Assembly (NCBI GenBank): GCA_018057825.1
Contig: JAGPCY010000006.1
Span: forward strand, 1 to 64,000
Length of the DNA: 64,000 nucleotides
DNA from: Kofleriaceae bacterium
GTDB lineage: Bacteria; Myxococcota_A; Polyangia; Haliangiales; Haliangiaceae
Reading direction: 5' to 3'
This document shows positions 1 to 8,295 of the stretch, piece by piece. Position 1 is the first letter of the stretch. Each line of letters opens with the position of its first letter. The notes beneath the pieces are model-generated. The model was not told where the DNA came from and did no database searches. It was given only the letters and a program-made list of their open reading frames with translations. Made by a program: the position numbers and the translations under genes.

Positions 1-150
1 GGTGGGGGTGGCTCGCGGGGTGGGCTTGGCGGCGGCCAGGTGGTGGTGGGCCGGCGGGATGTCGACGACGGTGACCTGCGCGGCCCAGTCGAGGGCCGGG
101 GCGGCGACGAAGGCGTCGAGGTACCGGCACGCCCACTCGAGGGTCAGCAT
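1..150 (-). CDS. hypothetical protein, N-terminal part only
   Basis: An ATG-initiated frame runs leftwards off the window edge for 50 codons without a stop. It begins MLTLEWACRYLDAF and includes VTVVDIPPAHHH. Residue use is balanced, unlike the Arg/Pro/Gly-rich shadow frames nearby, so it is probably the start of a real gene divergent from the toxin gene. No clear ribosome binding site precedes the ATG, and no family was recognised. The product is truncated by the window, not by mutation. Confidence 0.5.
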   Translation of the reverse strand, partial: MLTLEWACRYLDAFVAAPALDWAAQVTVVDIPPAHHHLAAAKPTPRATPT

Positions 151-213
151 CGACGCGGTTGTAACACGAGGCCGGCGGTGGCGAGACAGCGTCGCGACGT
201 GCGGTCGGCGGTC

Positions 214-237
214 GCGATCACCGGGCGCGGGTGAGCG
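214..237. repeat. dispersed intergenic motif, copy 1
   Basis: This 24-nt stretch, starting GCGATCACCG, matches 17899-17922 at 23 of 24 positions, with looser similarity extending about 20 nt upstream in both places. It lies in the 220-nt gap upstream of the toxin gene, which otherwise shows no clear feature apart from the ribosome binding site near 359-366. Its function is unknown. Confidence 0.4.
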
Positions 238-370
238 TCCGGGTCAGGGCGGGACGTCGCCTGGGCGGAGCGACCGGAGCCACCGCGAACCGGAGATGCG
301 ATATCGTCGGGGCGTCGCGCTGGCGGGGTCGGCCCGTCCGCGCGCTCGGCTCGAACGTGAGGAGGTCTCC

Positions 371-2539
371 GTGGCATCCACCCCTGCTTTGGCCCGCACC
401 CTGACCTGGGCGACGGCCGTCTTAGCGCTCGCGCTGGTCTGTCGCGCGGGGACGCCGGCGCGCGCCGATGAGAAGAGCGACCTGATCCGCAAGATCGAGG
501 ATCTCCTCGAGGACGCGGCCGACGCCCTCGAGCGCCTGCCGGGCGACTCGGGGACCGACGCCCTCGGCAACGCCGACCGCTACGTCCGCGACGCCCGGAG
601 CCAGGCCGACAACCTGGCGCGCGTGGCGGGCGACGACTCGACGGCGCGGCGGATCGCGGAGGGCTTCCGCGACACCCAGGACGACTGGAATGACGCGTCG
701 GGGTACCTGCGGCTCCTGAAGGGCGGGCTCAAGCGCCACGAGCAGACGGTCAAGCTGTGCGCCGACAAGGACAAGGAGCTGACCGCCAAGGCCGAGGCCT
801 ACCGCGCGGCCGATGACCCCGACGGGCTCACCGAGCTGCCGCGCCTGGCGACGGCGGCGCGCGAGGTGGTCGAGCGCGAGCTGGGCGAGCTGGCCCGCCA
901 CGACGATCGCCTCGAGGATGTGGTCGACGACGCTGACGACTTCCGCGGCGACGGGCCGTGGGGCGACCTGGTGTCGATGGTCGATCGGGTCGCGGACCAG
1001 ATGTACGGCCAGTGGCAACGCGACCTCGAGCAGACGCGGCGGAGCTGCGAGCCGGTCATGCGCGGCCCCGAGCACCCGGTCGTGCGCGAGACGCTGTCGC
1101 GCCTGGGCAGCTCGGCCGGTGGGCGCAAGGCGATCATCGAGCAGCTCCGCAACGACGCTCGCGCCCTGGCGTCGGCCTTGGCCAACGTGTCCGAGGACTC
1201 GGGGATGAGCTCGGTCGAGCGCGCCAAGGGCCTCCTCGACAACCTCGACCGCGGCCTCCAGAACCTCGCGCGCAACGCCACGACCGACAAGGAGACCAAG
1301 CTCATCATCGAGAAGTGGCCCGAGGGCGTGCGCCAGCTCCGCGAGGCCATGGACGACCTCGAGGACCTGAAGCGTCACCAGCGCGACATGGACCCGCTGC
1401 CCGAGCGCTGCCGGCAGAAGGAGGCTGAGCTGCGCGACGCGGTGAGCCGAAACGGCGACGACCCCGACGGCATCGACGAGCTGCCGAAGCTCGCCGAGGC
1501 GCTGGCGGCCCCGGTGCGGGCCGGCATGGCCAAGGCCGACGAGCGGCTGCGCGAGAACGAGTCCGACCTGGGCCGGGCCAAGGCGCTGTCGTTCTCCGAG
1601 GCCGAGTGGAGCGCGATCCGCGATGCCGGGCAACGCGACGCCGACGAGACGCACCGGACCTTCGTCGACGGCCACCGGAAGACCACCGAGGCCTGCGCCG
1701 AGATCATGCTGGGCGGCAACGGCAAGATCGTGAACGAGGCGGTCAGCCGCTTGCGCAGCCGCGCCGCCGAGACCGGCGACAGCCTCGATCGCGAGGTCGC
1801 GCGGTGGGTGGAGGCGGCGCGCGCGACCTACATCCTCGACTGCAGGTCGATGGAGACCCTGTGGCAGGCCTACTGCGGCACCGACTTCGAGCCCGGCGAG
1901 GACGGCGAAGACGAGCGGGCGCGCCAGACCGCCGCCAGCCTGCAGAGCGAGATGCAGGGCAAGATGGGCCCGCTCCTGCGCGAGCTCGAGGCCCTGCGGC
2001 CGCGCATCCTCGAGCTGATCAAGAAGCGGCAGACCAAGACCCGCGGCGAGAGCCTCCTGGCCGACGTGAAGAAGGAAGAGGGCCGTCTGAGCCGGCTCCA
2101 GGACCGCGGCGTGTGGCGCGGTCAAAACAACCCGCTGACCCAGTACGCCAACCGCTACGGCGAGGAGCGGCACCAGGCCGAATGGAGCTCCCACGGTTGC
2201 CAAGTGCCGACCTCATCGACCGGCGTCGCGGTGTTCGGCAGCGGCGAGCACACCAAGCCCGACTGCATCATCGCCCGTTCGGGGAAGTGCGAGATTATCG
2301 AGTTCAAGCCGGATAGCCCGGAGGCCCGTCGCATCGGCGAGCAGCAGCTCGATGCCTACGAGCGCGCGGTGCCGACGTACTACGCTCAGTTCGTTCAGAA
2401 GGGCGAGCCAGATAGCGCCCACGGCGGGCGCGAGTTCATGGAGGCAGTCCGCGCCCACTGCACGCAGGCTGGCGTCGTGCGGTTCGGCCGGCGCCTGGTT
2501 CCCTATCGTATGTGCGACAAGCAGTACACCTGTGAGTAA
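371..2539 (+). CDS. secreted polymorphic toxin with PD-(D/E)xK nuclease-like C-terminal tip
   Basis: Predicted exported contact- or release-dependent toxin of 722 aa. The GTG start is chosen because a GAGGAGG-like site lies just upstream and a signal peptide follows at once (hydrophobic core about residues 10-23, probable cleavage after ARA near 32). Residues 33-570 are almost wholly charged alpha-helix and contain an internal duplication: Cys-led units starting near 130 and 347 share DDPDG, a LP(R/K)LA segment and a closing C-x-x-x-M. The tip, about 576-722, has KPDCII followed by EIIEFKP, a pattern that fits the D...ExK core of restriction-endonuclease-fold nucleases. Nuclease activity is inferred. 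The stop overlaps the immunity gene start by 8 nt. Only the tip and immunity gene are duplicated downstream. The delivery route is not evident. Confidence 0.75.
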   Translation: MASTPALARTLTWATAVLALALVCRAGTPARADEKSDLIRKIEDLLEDAADALERLPGDSGTDALGNADRYVRDARSQADNLARVAGDDSTARRIAEGFRDTQDDWNDASGYLRLLKGGLKRHEQTVKLCADKDKELTAKAEAYRAADDPDGLTELPRLATAAREVVERELGELARHDDRLEDVVDDADDFRGDGPWGDLVSMVDRVADQMYGQWQRDLEQTRRSCEPVMRGPEHPVVRETLSRLGSSAGGRKAIIEQLRNDARALASALANVSEDSGMSSVERAKGLLDNLDRGLQNLARNATTDKETKLIIEKWPEGVRQLREAMDDLEDLKRHQRDMDPLPERCRQKEAELRDAVSRNGDDPDGIDELPKLAEALAAPVRAGMAKADERLRENESDLGRAKALSFSEAEWSAIRDAGQRDADETHRTFVDGHRKTTEACAEIMLGGNGKIVNEAVSRLRSRAAETGDSLDREVARWVEAARATYILDCRSMETLWQAYCGTDFEPGEDGEDERARQTAASLQSEMQGKMGPLLRELEALRPRILELIKKRQTKTRGESLLADVKKEEGRLSRLQDRGVWRGQNNPLTQYANRYGEERHQAEWSSHGCQVPTSSTGVAVFGSGEHTKPDCIIARSGKCEIIEFKPDSPEARRIGEQQLDAYERAVPTYYAQFVQKGEPDSAHGGREFMEAVRAHCTQAGVVRFGRRLVPYRMCDKQYTCE
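2092..2311 (+). repeat. toxin-tip homology block, copy 1
   Basis: This 220-bp segment encodes the conserved first half of the nuclease tip and is nearly identical to 3339-3558, with only a few substitutions. Both copies are in the same reading frame relative to the tip, so crossing over between them would exchange tips without breaking the frame. Confidence 0.9.
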
Positions 2540-3314
2540 CGTGAGTAACCCAATCACTGCTGCCCTCACGCTCGTCCTTCGCTCAGCGATGCAGCGTCCC
2601 GGCGACCTCGCACCGTGCGTCGAAAGCCTATTCGCCGCGACTGCGTGCGTGCCCAAGCGGCTGACGATGCGAGGATCGAGGGTGGTCGAGCGCGCCTTCC
2701 GGCCAAAGACCTTCGTCGGACACCTCACGGACCCGAACACTCGTTCCGCCATGATCAGCGCTGAGCCAGAAGAGGGAAGTACCTTCTCTCAGGTCTTCTT
2801 GCGCGACGATCCGGACGTCGCCGAGGTCTACCAGCGTCGGTGGTGCTACGCGATCGTGGCCGACATGGGCCAGGTGACGGCACTCCTCGCGTTCGCCACT
2901 GCGCTGATTGCGCAGGGAGGATGCGTCGGCGGCGGACTCGCAGCCCACCGTGATCACTGGTATGCGAGGACGGAGGGCTCTGGGATGATCACCGACGGAC
3001 GCGTTGACCTGGCGACAGATCGCCGGCTCTACGAAGACGCGATGCTGAGCCACCGGGCCCAGACGCGGCTGCGCCGACTGTATCCGATCACGATCATCGG
3101 GCCGGCGCTGTGGGCCGAGCTGCCGCCGATGCCGCGGTTCGACCCGATGCCGACGATCGAGGACTTTGGGGACGCCAAGCTGATGCGGGCGTGGCCGACG
3201 TTGTGCGAGCCCCGCGACCCGGCGTTCTTGCGCGCCAACCGCGAGCTGCGCGCCTGGCTCTGGCCCTACACGATCCAGAACCCGGCCGACCACGTCGACC
3301 AGGACCCGGCGTGA
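2532..3314 (+). CDS. cognate immunity protein for the resident toxin tip (predicted)
   Basis: A cytoplasmic-type protein of 260 aa with no signal peptide. The GTG at 2532 overlaps the toxin stop and aligns with the overlapping ATG of the second immunity gene at 3773; a second GTG at 2541 is possible. The first ~170 residues are divergent from the second copy, with recognisable shared positions (for example a KTF/KTL segment and YxRRW). The last ~90 residues, from RAQTRLRRLYP to DHVDQDPA, are almost identical. The immunity role is inferred from position directly behind the toxin and from coordinated variation with the toxin tip. It was not matched to a named immunity family. Confidence 0.65.
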   Translation: MSNVSNPITAALTLVLRSAMQRPGDLAPCVESLFAATACVPKRLTMRGSRVVERAFRPKTFVGHLTDPNTRSAMISAEPEEGSTFSQVFLRDDPDVAEVYQRRWCYAIVADMGQVTALLAFATALIAQGGCVGGGLAAHRDHWYARTEGSGMITDGRVDLATDRRLYEDAMLSHRAQTRLRRLYPITIIGPALWAELPPMPRFDPMPTIEDFGDAKLMRAWPTLCEPRDPAFLRANRELRAWLWPYTIQNPADHVDQDPA

Positions 3315-3334
3315 CGTGCACGCTCGAGGCCCTG
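3032..3334 (+). repeat. immunity 3' homology block, copy 1
   Basis: This 303-bp block covers the conserved C-terminal part of the immunity gene, its stop and 20 nt beyond. It is nearly identical to 4258-4560. It ends only 4 nt before the second toxin-tip block begins, so the two cassettes abut. Confidence 0.9.
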
Positions 3335-3786
3335 ACATCCGGCTCCAGGACCGCGGCGTGTGGCGCGGTCAAAACAACCCGCTGACCCAGTACGCCAACC
3401 GCTACGGCGAGGAGCGACACCAGGCCGAGTGGAGCTCCCACGGCTGCCAGGTGCCGACCTCATCGACCGGCGTCGCGGTGTTCGGCAGCGGCGAGCACAC
3501 CAAGCCCGACTGCATCATCGCCCGCTCGGGGCAGTGTGAGATCATCGAGTTCAAGCCGAAGAATCCTGACGCGATGGCTCTTGGCGAGCGCCAGCTCGCG
3601 GCGTACGCGGCGAGCGTGCCCAGCTATTGCGAGAGGTTCCTCAAGGGTGGCGATCCCGACAGCGGCCATGGCGGCAAGGACTTTATGGAGGCAGTGCGTC
3701 GCCACTGTGTGAACGACGGCCAGCTCAGGTTTCAGGCCAGGGTGGTGCTCTATCAGATGTACGAGAAGCAGTATGTCTGCGAGTGA
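3316..3786 (+). CDS. orphan toxin-tip module (PD-(D/E)xK-like), lacks secretion and helical regions
   Basis: A 156-codon frame opening with GTG one base after the upstream stop. From the ninth codon it repeats the tip of the full-length toxin: nearly identical through KPDCIIARSG and EIIEFKP, then divergent to a shared KQY(V/T)CE ending. It has no signal peptide, no helical delivery region and no obvious ribosome binding site. It therefore fits a stored, translationally weak alternative tip of the kind known from CDI and Rhs loci. It may be expressed at low level by coupling to the gene before it, which would explain retention of its own immunity gene. Confidence 0.75.
   Translation: MHARGPDIRLQDRGVWRGQNNPLTQYANRYGEERHQAEWSSHGCQVPTSSTGVAVFGSGEHTKPDCIIARSGQCEIIEFKPKNPDAMALGERQLAAYAASVPSYCERFLKGGDPDSGHGGKDFMEAVRRHCVNDGQLRFQARVVLYQMYEKQYVCE
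3339..3558 (+). repeat. toxin-tip homology block, copy 2
   Basis: Second copy of the 220-bp block at 2092-2311. The offset between copies is 1247 bp, while the offset of the immunity blocks is 1226 bp, so the variable segment between them is 21 bp shorter in the orphan cassette. Confidence 0.9.
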
Positions 3787-4540
3787 CCCGCCTGTCGTTT
3801 GCTTGTCGATGATCGCGCAGCGCGTCCCTGATGACCGCGAGGCTTTCTGCGAGGCCACGCGGCGCTTGGTCGAGCACCTTCCTTTTCAGAAGGGCCGCGT
3901 CATGTGGTCCGCCAAGAAAACGACGAGCCGGGTCTACAAGGCGAAGACGCTCGGTGAGGCGTTTGCGGATCCCCTTACCTGGGGGCTGTCGATCTACGAC
4001 GAGCGGCCGCTGTGGAACGTCGATTTGCACTTCCGCGCCCCTGAGCCGGGCTATCGGTACGAACGCCGCTGGCAGACGGTCATCGGTACCGTCGCGGAGG
4101 TTCCTGCCATGCTGGCCTTCGCTCAGGAGGTCGGGCGCCTGATGGGAGTGATCAGCGGGAGCGTGTCGGGGCAGGCCAACTACTGGCACGCGCTTCAGGA
4201 GGGGACCTTGGTCGCGGTCGACGGGCGTGTCGATCCTGAGATCGACCGCCGGCTCGGCGAAGACGCGATGCTGAAGCGCCGGGCCCAGACGCGGCTGCGC
4301 CGGCTGTATCCGATCACGATCATCGGGCCGGCGCTGTGGGCCGAGCTGCCGCCGATGCCGCGGTTCGACCCGATGCCGACGATCGAGGACTTCGGGGACG
4401 CCAAGCTGCTGCGGGCGTGGCCGACGTTGTGCGAGCCCCGCGACCCGGCGTTCTTGCGCGCCAACCGCGAGCTGCGCGCCTGGCTCTGGCCCTACACGAT
4501 CCAGAACCCGGCCGACCACGTCGACCAGGACCCGGCGTGA
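3773..4540 (+). CDS. immunity protein of the orphan toxin cassette (predicted)
   Basis: A 255-aa protein whose ATG overlaps the orphan tip stop by 14 nt. It starts MSASDPPVV and has no signal peptide or membrane segment. The N-terminal ~170 residues differ strongly from the first immunity protein although they align along their length (YERRW matches YQRRW; KAKTL matches RPKTF). The C-terminal ~90 residues match almost perfectly. The pattern suggests a variable toxin-recognition half and a constant structural half. Function is inferred from synteny and paralogy. Confidence 0.65.
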   Translation: MSASDPPVVCLSMIAQRVPDDREAFCEATRRLVEHLPFQKGRVMWSAKKTTSRVYKAKTLGEAFADPLTWGLSIYDERPLWNVDLHFRAPEPGYRYERRWQTVIGTVAEVPAMLAFAQEVGRLMGVISGSVSGQANYWHALQEGTLVAVDGRVDPEIDRRLGEDAMLKRRAQTRLRRLYPITIIGPALWAELPPMPRFDPMPTIEDFGDAKLLRAWPTLCEPRDPAFLRANRELRAWLWPYTIQNPADHVDQDPA

Positions 4541-4560
4541 CGTGCGCGCTCGAGGCCCTG
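4258..4560 (+). repeat. immunity 3' homology block, copy 2
   Basis: Second copy of the 303-bp block at 3032-3334, including the 20 nt after the stop. No third toxin tip follows, so the array ends here. The remaining ~96 nt to the convergent gene hold nothing recognisable. Confidence 0.9.
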
Positions 4561-4656
4561 TCGCGACGTCGGGGCGAAGGCGAGGTCCGATCTCAGCGAC
4601 GAGCCGGTCGAGCCTGCCTCTCAGGCTCCGCCGCCCGGCGACATCGCGGACCGTCG

Positions 4657-7600
4657 CTAACGCTTGGCCATCGCGAGGACGTCGTCGCAGGCGACGCTGA
4701 CCTTCTTGAGGCGCTCGGCCGACACCTCGCGGATGTGGGCGATCTCGTTGCGGGTCGGCGCGATGATGTCGACGGCGGCGAGCAGGCGCTGCTTGTCGGG
4801 TGGGTTGCCGAGGCGGGCCTTGGCGTCGGCCCAGACGTCGTTGGCAGTGAGCAGGGTAGGAAGCTGCTTCAGGTACAGGTAGTCGACGACGGTGAGCGGC
4901 TCCGCGCCCGGGGGACGCGCCCGCAGCGCCCGGGTGAGCGACTCGCGCTCGTGCTCGGGCAACGCGTTCTCGATCCGACCCGCAGCGCCGGCGCCGTACT
5001 TCGCGCCGTAGACCTCACGGACGACCTGCCGGAGGGCACGCTCGACCGCGCCGATCTGCGCCCACACGGCATCGGCACCAGGGAAGAACCACGCCGGGAC
5101 GGCGGCGGCACCATCGGACTCGCCGCCGAGCTCACCGTAGGCGGCACGGATGATGTGCGCCATGCGAACCCGGCGCGCAGCGAGAAAGTCCTCGTACGCC
5201 ATCGTGGCCCAGTCCACGGGGAGGGCGTGCTGAGCGCACATCGTCGCCCACCGTGCGTCGTCGAGCTGCAGCTTGTCGCGCAGCCTGGGGACGTAGTCGG
5301 CGGGGCCCTTGGCGCCGATCTCGAGGTTCACGTTCCAGTTGATGTCGGCGAGGTTCGCGACCTGATTGAACGCGCGACGATCGGTGATGCCCTTCTTGGC
5401 GAGCCACGCCTTGGGGAACAGGTGGTGCTGCTCGGTCGCGGACTTGCTCGCGCTGGGCCCCGGGGTCAAGAGCGTTCGCAGGTCGACGTCCGAGAAGAGC
5501 GCGCGATGGCCCAGCACGATCTGCGCGGCGCGGAACGCCAGGGCCGAGGGCGCGCGGCCCCGCTGGGTCTCGAGCGCGGTCACCAACGTCCGGGACCAGT
5601 AGTCGCCGGTGAAGGTCGACTCGAGCATCTCATCGAGCGCGCTCACGAACTTGGCGCCATCGCCCGCGCCGAAGCGACGGACGCGCGCGAGGTCGGCCTC
5701 GAACACGGTCTCCGATGAGGTCGAGTACCGCGCGGTCACCAGCGTGCCGAACACCCAGCGCGAGATCAGCCGGTCGAGGACGTGGCGCTCGACCTGCGCC
5801 CGTTGCCCTTTCACGTAGAACGCGAACGCGTTAGCGACGGCGCTGGGCGCGGCGACCAGGCTGGCGGCCACGAACCCGGCATGATGGACGCGCTTCAGGT
5901 AGTCCGACCAGGTGGTCGTGTTGACACAGGCATCGGCCGCCGCATCGAGTTCGGCCAACCGCCGCGCTCGCGCGCCCGGATCGGTGTCACCGGTATCTGG
6001 GTCGACGCCGCGCAAGAACTTGTAGATGGCCGACATGCGCGCGCGCTCGAAGGCCACGGCGCAGGCCGCGCGCAGCAACTGCTGCGCGTCGACACCGATC
6101 ACCGATTCCTCCGAGATCGTCGCCGCGCGCTTCTCGATCTTGTCCCGCAGCGAGCCGTGGAAGACCGACAGCAGGGTCAGCACGAAGTCGGCTTGCCCCA
6201 GGCGCGTCCCCTGGTTGTTGATCCGGACGAAGATGTCCGCCACCTGTTCGTCCGTCGCCTCGCCCTTGCGGATCTCGATGACCGGGAACTCGAACTTCTC
6301 GATCGCGGCGGCCGCCGCCAGGTTGTGCTCGACGGCGTCCTGGTAGGCCTGATCGACCACGCGTCCACGCGCCGCTAGCCCGGCGAAGATCTCCCGGCGC
6401 AATACAGGGAGTGACTTGCCGCCTCGCCACAGCACTCCGACATCAGCGAGGTACTCGGGATCGTTGCGGATGGCCGCATCGGCGACATCGAAGCGCCCGT
6501 CGCGCGGCCGGAAGGCGATCGTGATCGTACGCGGCTCGCCGTCGGCGTCCTTGACCTCGCGGCCCTTGATGACCGCGAAGAGCGAGGTCAGGCGCTGCTG
6601 ACCATCGATCACCAGCGCCGACGCCTTGGACGCCTTGTCGCCGGTCCCGAGCGCATGAGCCTCGACCGGGGCGTCCGGCTGCCACAGCACGACCGTGCCT
6701 GTGGGATAGCCGACGAACAGCGAGTCCAGCAGGTCTCGGACCTTGCTGTCGGTCCAGACGAAGGGGCGCTGCAGGTCGGGCAGCGCGATCGCCCCGCTCT
6801 CAACGTCGTCGAGCAGGCTCTGCACCTTGCGATGACTCTTGTCGAAGATCGGTCCGCGACCGCGGGGATCCGGCGTGTGGTTGGCCGGGGCGGCGTCGGC
6901 ATCGCGGTCGTCGCCGTCGTCGACCTCTCCGGCCTGGGCCGGCGCCTCGAACGCTGGCTGGGGCACGTCGCGCCCGAGCTCCTCTGCGAGGTACGTGACG
7001 ATCTCCGGCAGGTGGCTCTCCGGGTCGAGCCGGCGACCCATCCGCGCCATCGCCGCGTCGACGAAGCGATCGAACGGATCCCGCAACAGATCGAGGGCGA
7101 CGCCCGCCTTGCTGGCGGGGAACTTCAGCCAGAGGCCACCGGGGATCGCCTTCCAGGCCTCGCTCTCGTCCTCCTCCTTGGCGGCGAGGGCGGCGCGCAC
7201 CTCGGGAGAGATCGGACCGATCACGCTCAGCGCGACCATGCCGCCACGAAGCCGGTACGCGTACAGGCGTCCGGTCTGCAGCACCAGCGCCCCACCGCGG
7301 TTCTCGAGGACCCACCCGCCGGGACGCTCATCGTGCGCGTTGTCGACCGCGTACGCGAGGAGCTCGAGGGCGGCGCGGCGATCGACCGGGTCGGGTGCGG
7401 CCTTCTCGACCTTGCGACGGATCCGCGCTACCGCGTCGTCTTCGCCGTCCTCGGCGCTGCGCTCATCGACCATGCTGGCGAGCGCGGCCTGGGCGGCCGC
7501 CGTCAGCTCCAGCTTCGCGACGTCGAGGAGCGGCGCGCCGCGCCCCGGCAGGTGGGCGCGATCCGAGAACTCGAGCTTGAGCAAGGCGGCGTGGATGCAA

Positions 7601-8154
7601 CGCTCGAAGGCCAGGGCGGCCCCGCCGGCGATGGTTCCACCCGGCAGCTCGACCCGCGCCAGCTCGACGCGCCGTCCGCGCGGTTCCAGGCCCGAGGTCT
7701 TCACGAGTGACCGGAGCGCCGCGTTGATCGCGTTCTGTTCCGGGAGGTCCCGCTTCAGGATGGCCATCAGGCCCAGGAGCGGCGCAGCCGCCACGCCCTC
7801 CTCCTGGGCGTGGGCGATCGCGGTCTTGACGTTGACCACGACCAGCCATCGATCGGGCGACGCCACGCGCAGACACACGGACCCGCGGTATTTCTCGGCG
7901 CTCTCTCGGAAGTAGTCGACCGTCAGCAGCACCTTGCCCCCGGGCCAGGTGCACTCGGCCACGACCGAGGGTGGCATCGTCGCTCGTGGGGCCACGCCAT
8001 CGAAGCCCTCGGCCGGCCACGGCGCCGCCGGTGAGTGGCTGACAGCGATCGCGACGGGCGTACCAGCGACCGAGAGGGTGAATGGGTGCGCGCCGCCGAG
8101 GATCGCCTCGACGGCCTCGAAGGCCAACTGATTGGGGGAAGCACTGTTCGCCAT
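4657..8154 (-). CDS. DUF262/DUF1524 (GmrSD-like) protein fused to a Swt1-type HEPN domain
   Basis: Putative defence nuclease of 1165 aa and last gene of the four-gene operon. The ATG at 8154 has a GAGAGG site 6-10 nt upstream. Residues 1-440 are an unrecognised N-terminal region. Near 460-495 is the DUF262 start (LQRPFVW), and near 515 the ParB-like VIDGQQRLTS motif. Near 905 the HNH-type DUF1524 motif EQHHLFPKAW appears. The C-terminal ~150 aa end with RNEIAH near 1133, the Rx4H signature of HEPN domains, in a Swt1-family-like context (DYLYLKQL, NDVW). GmrSD enzymes cut modified phage DNA in an NTP-dependent way; HEPN domains are often RNases. It follows the ATPase gene after a 141-nt gap. 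At about twice the usual GmrSD length, the extra N- and C-terminal modules are unusual. Confidence 0.85.
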   Translation of the reverse strand: MANSASPNQLAFEAVEAILGGAHPFTLSVAGTPVAIAVSHSPAAPWPAEGFDGVAPRATMPPSVVAECTWPGGKVLLTVDYFRESAEKYRGSVCLRVASPDRWLVVVNVKTAIAHAQEEGVAAAPLLGLMAILKRDLPEQNAINAALRSLVKTSGLEPRGRRVELARVELPGGTIAGGAALAFERCIHAALLKLEFSDRAHLPGRGAPLLDVAKLELTAAAQAALASMVDERSAEDGEDDAVARIRRKVEKAAPDPVDRRAALELLAYAVDNAHDERPGGWVLENRGGALVLQTGRLYAYRLRGGMVALSVIGPISPEVRAALAAKEEDESEAWKAIPGGLWLKFPASKAGVALDLLRDPFDRFVDAAMARMGRRLDPESHLPEIVTYLAEELGRDVPQPAFEAPAQAGEVDDGDDRDADAAPANHTPDPRGRGPIFDKSHRKVQSLLDDVESGAIALPDLQRPFVWTDSKVRDLLDSLFVGYPTGTVVLWQPDAPVEAHALGTGDKASKASALVIDGQQRLTSLFAVIKGREVKDADGEPRTITIAFRPRDGRFDVADAAIRNDPEYLADVGVLWRGGKSLPVLRREIFAGLAARGRVVDQAYQDAVEHNLAAAAAIEKFEFPVIEIRKGEATDEQVADIFVRINNQGTRLGQADFVLTLLSVFHGSLRDKIEKRAATISEESVIGVDAQQLLRAACAVAFERARMSAIYKFLRGVDPDTGDTDPGARARRLAELDAAADACVNTTTWSDYLKRVHHAGFVAASLVAAPSAVANAFAFYVKGQRAQVERHVLDRLISRWVFGTLVTARYSTSSETVFEADLARVRRFGAGDGAKFVSALDEMLESTFTGDYWSRTLVTALETQRGRAPSALAFRAAQIVLGHRALFSDVDLRTLLTPGPSASKSATEQHHLFPKAWLAKKGITDRRAFNQVANLADINWNVNLEIGAKGPADYVPRLRDKLQLDDARWATMCAQHALPVDWATMAYEDFLAARRVRMAHIIRAAYGELGGESDGAAAVPAWFFPGADAVWAQIGAVERALRQVVREVYGAKYGAGAAGRIENALPEHERESLTRALRARPPGAEPLTVVDYLYLKQLPTLLTANDVWADAKARLGNPPDKQRLLAAVDIIAPTRNEIAHIREVSAERLKKVSVACDDVLAMAKR

Positions 8155-8295
8155 GTCACGACCTCTCAAAGGAACACCGTGGGTTGCTTGTCGTCCCAGG
8201 CGCCGCCGCGGCTGCGGGGAGCGGCTTCGGTGGCGCCCTGGTAGTAGATCATCCATCCGAACCGGCGAAGACGACGCGGGAGCAGAGAGACGCTG

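Noticed and set aside
422-2203. Long open frame of 593 codons antisense to the toxin gene
   Set aside because: It is a GC-driven shadow: the toxin reading has a signal peptide, duplicated units and a paralogous tip, whereas the antisense product is Val/Leu/Arg-rich with no motif or ribosome site.
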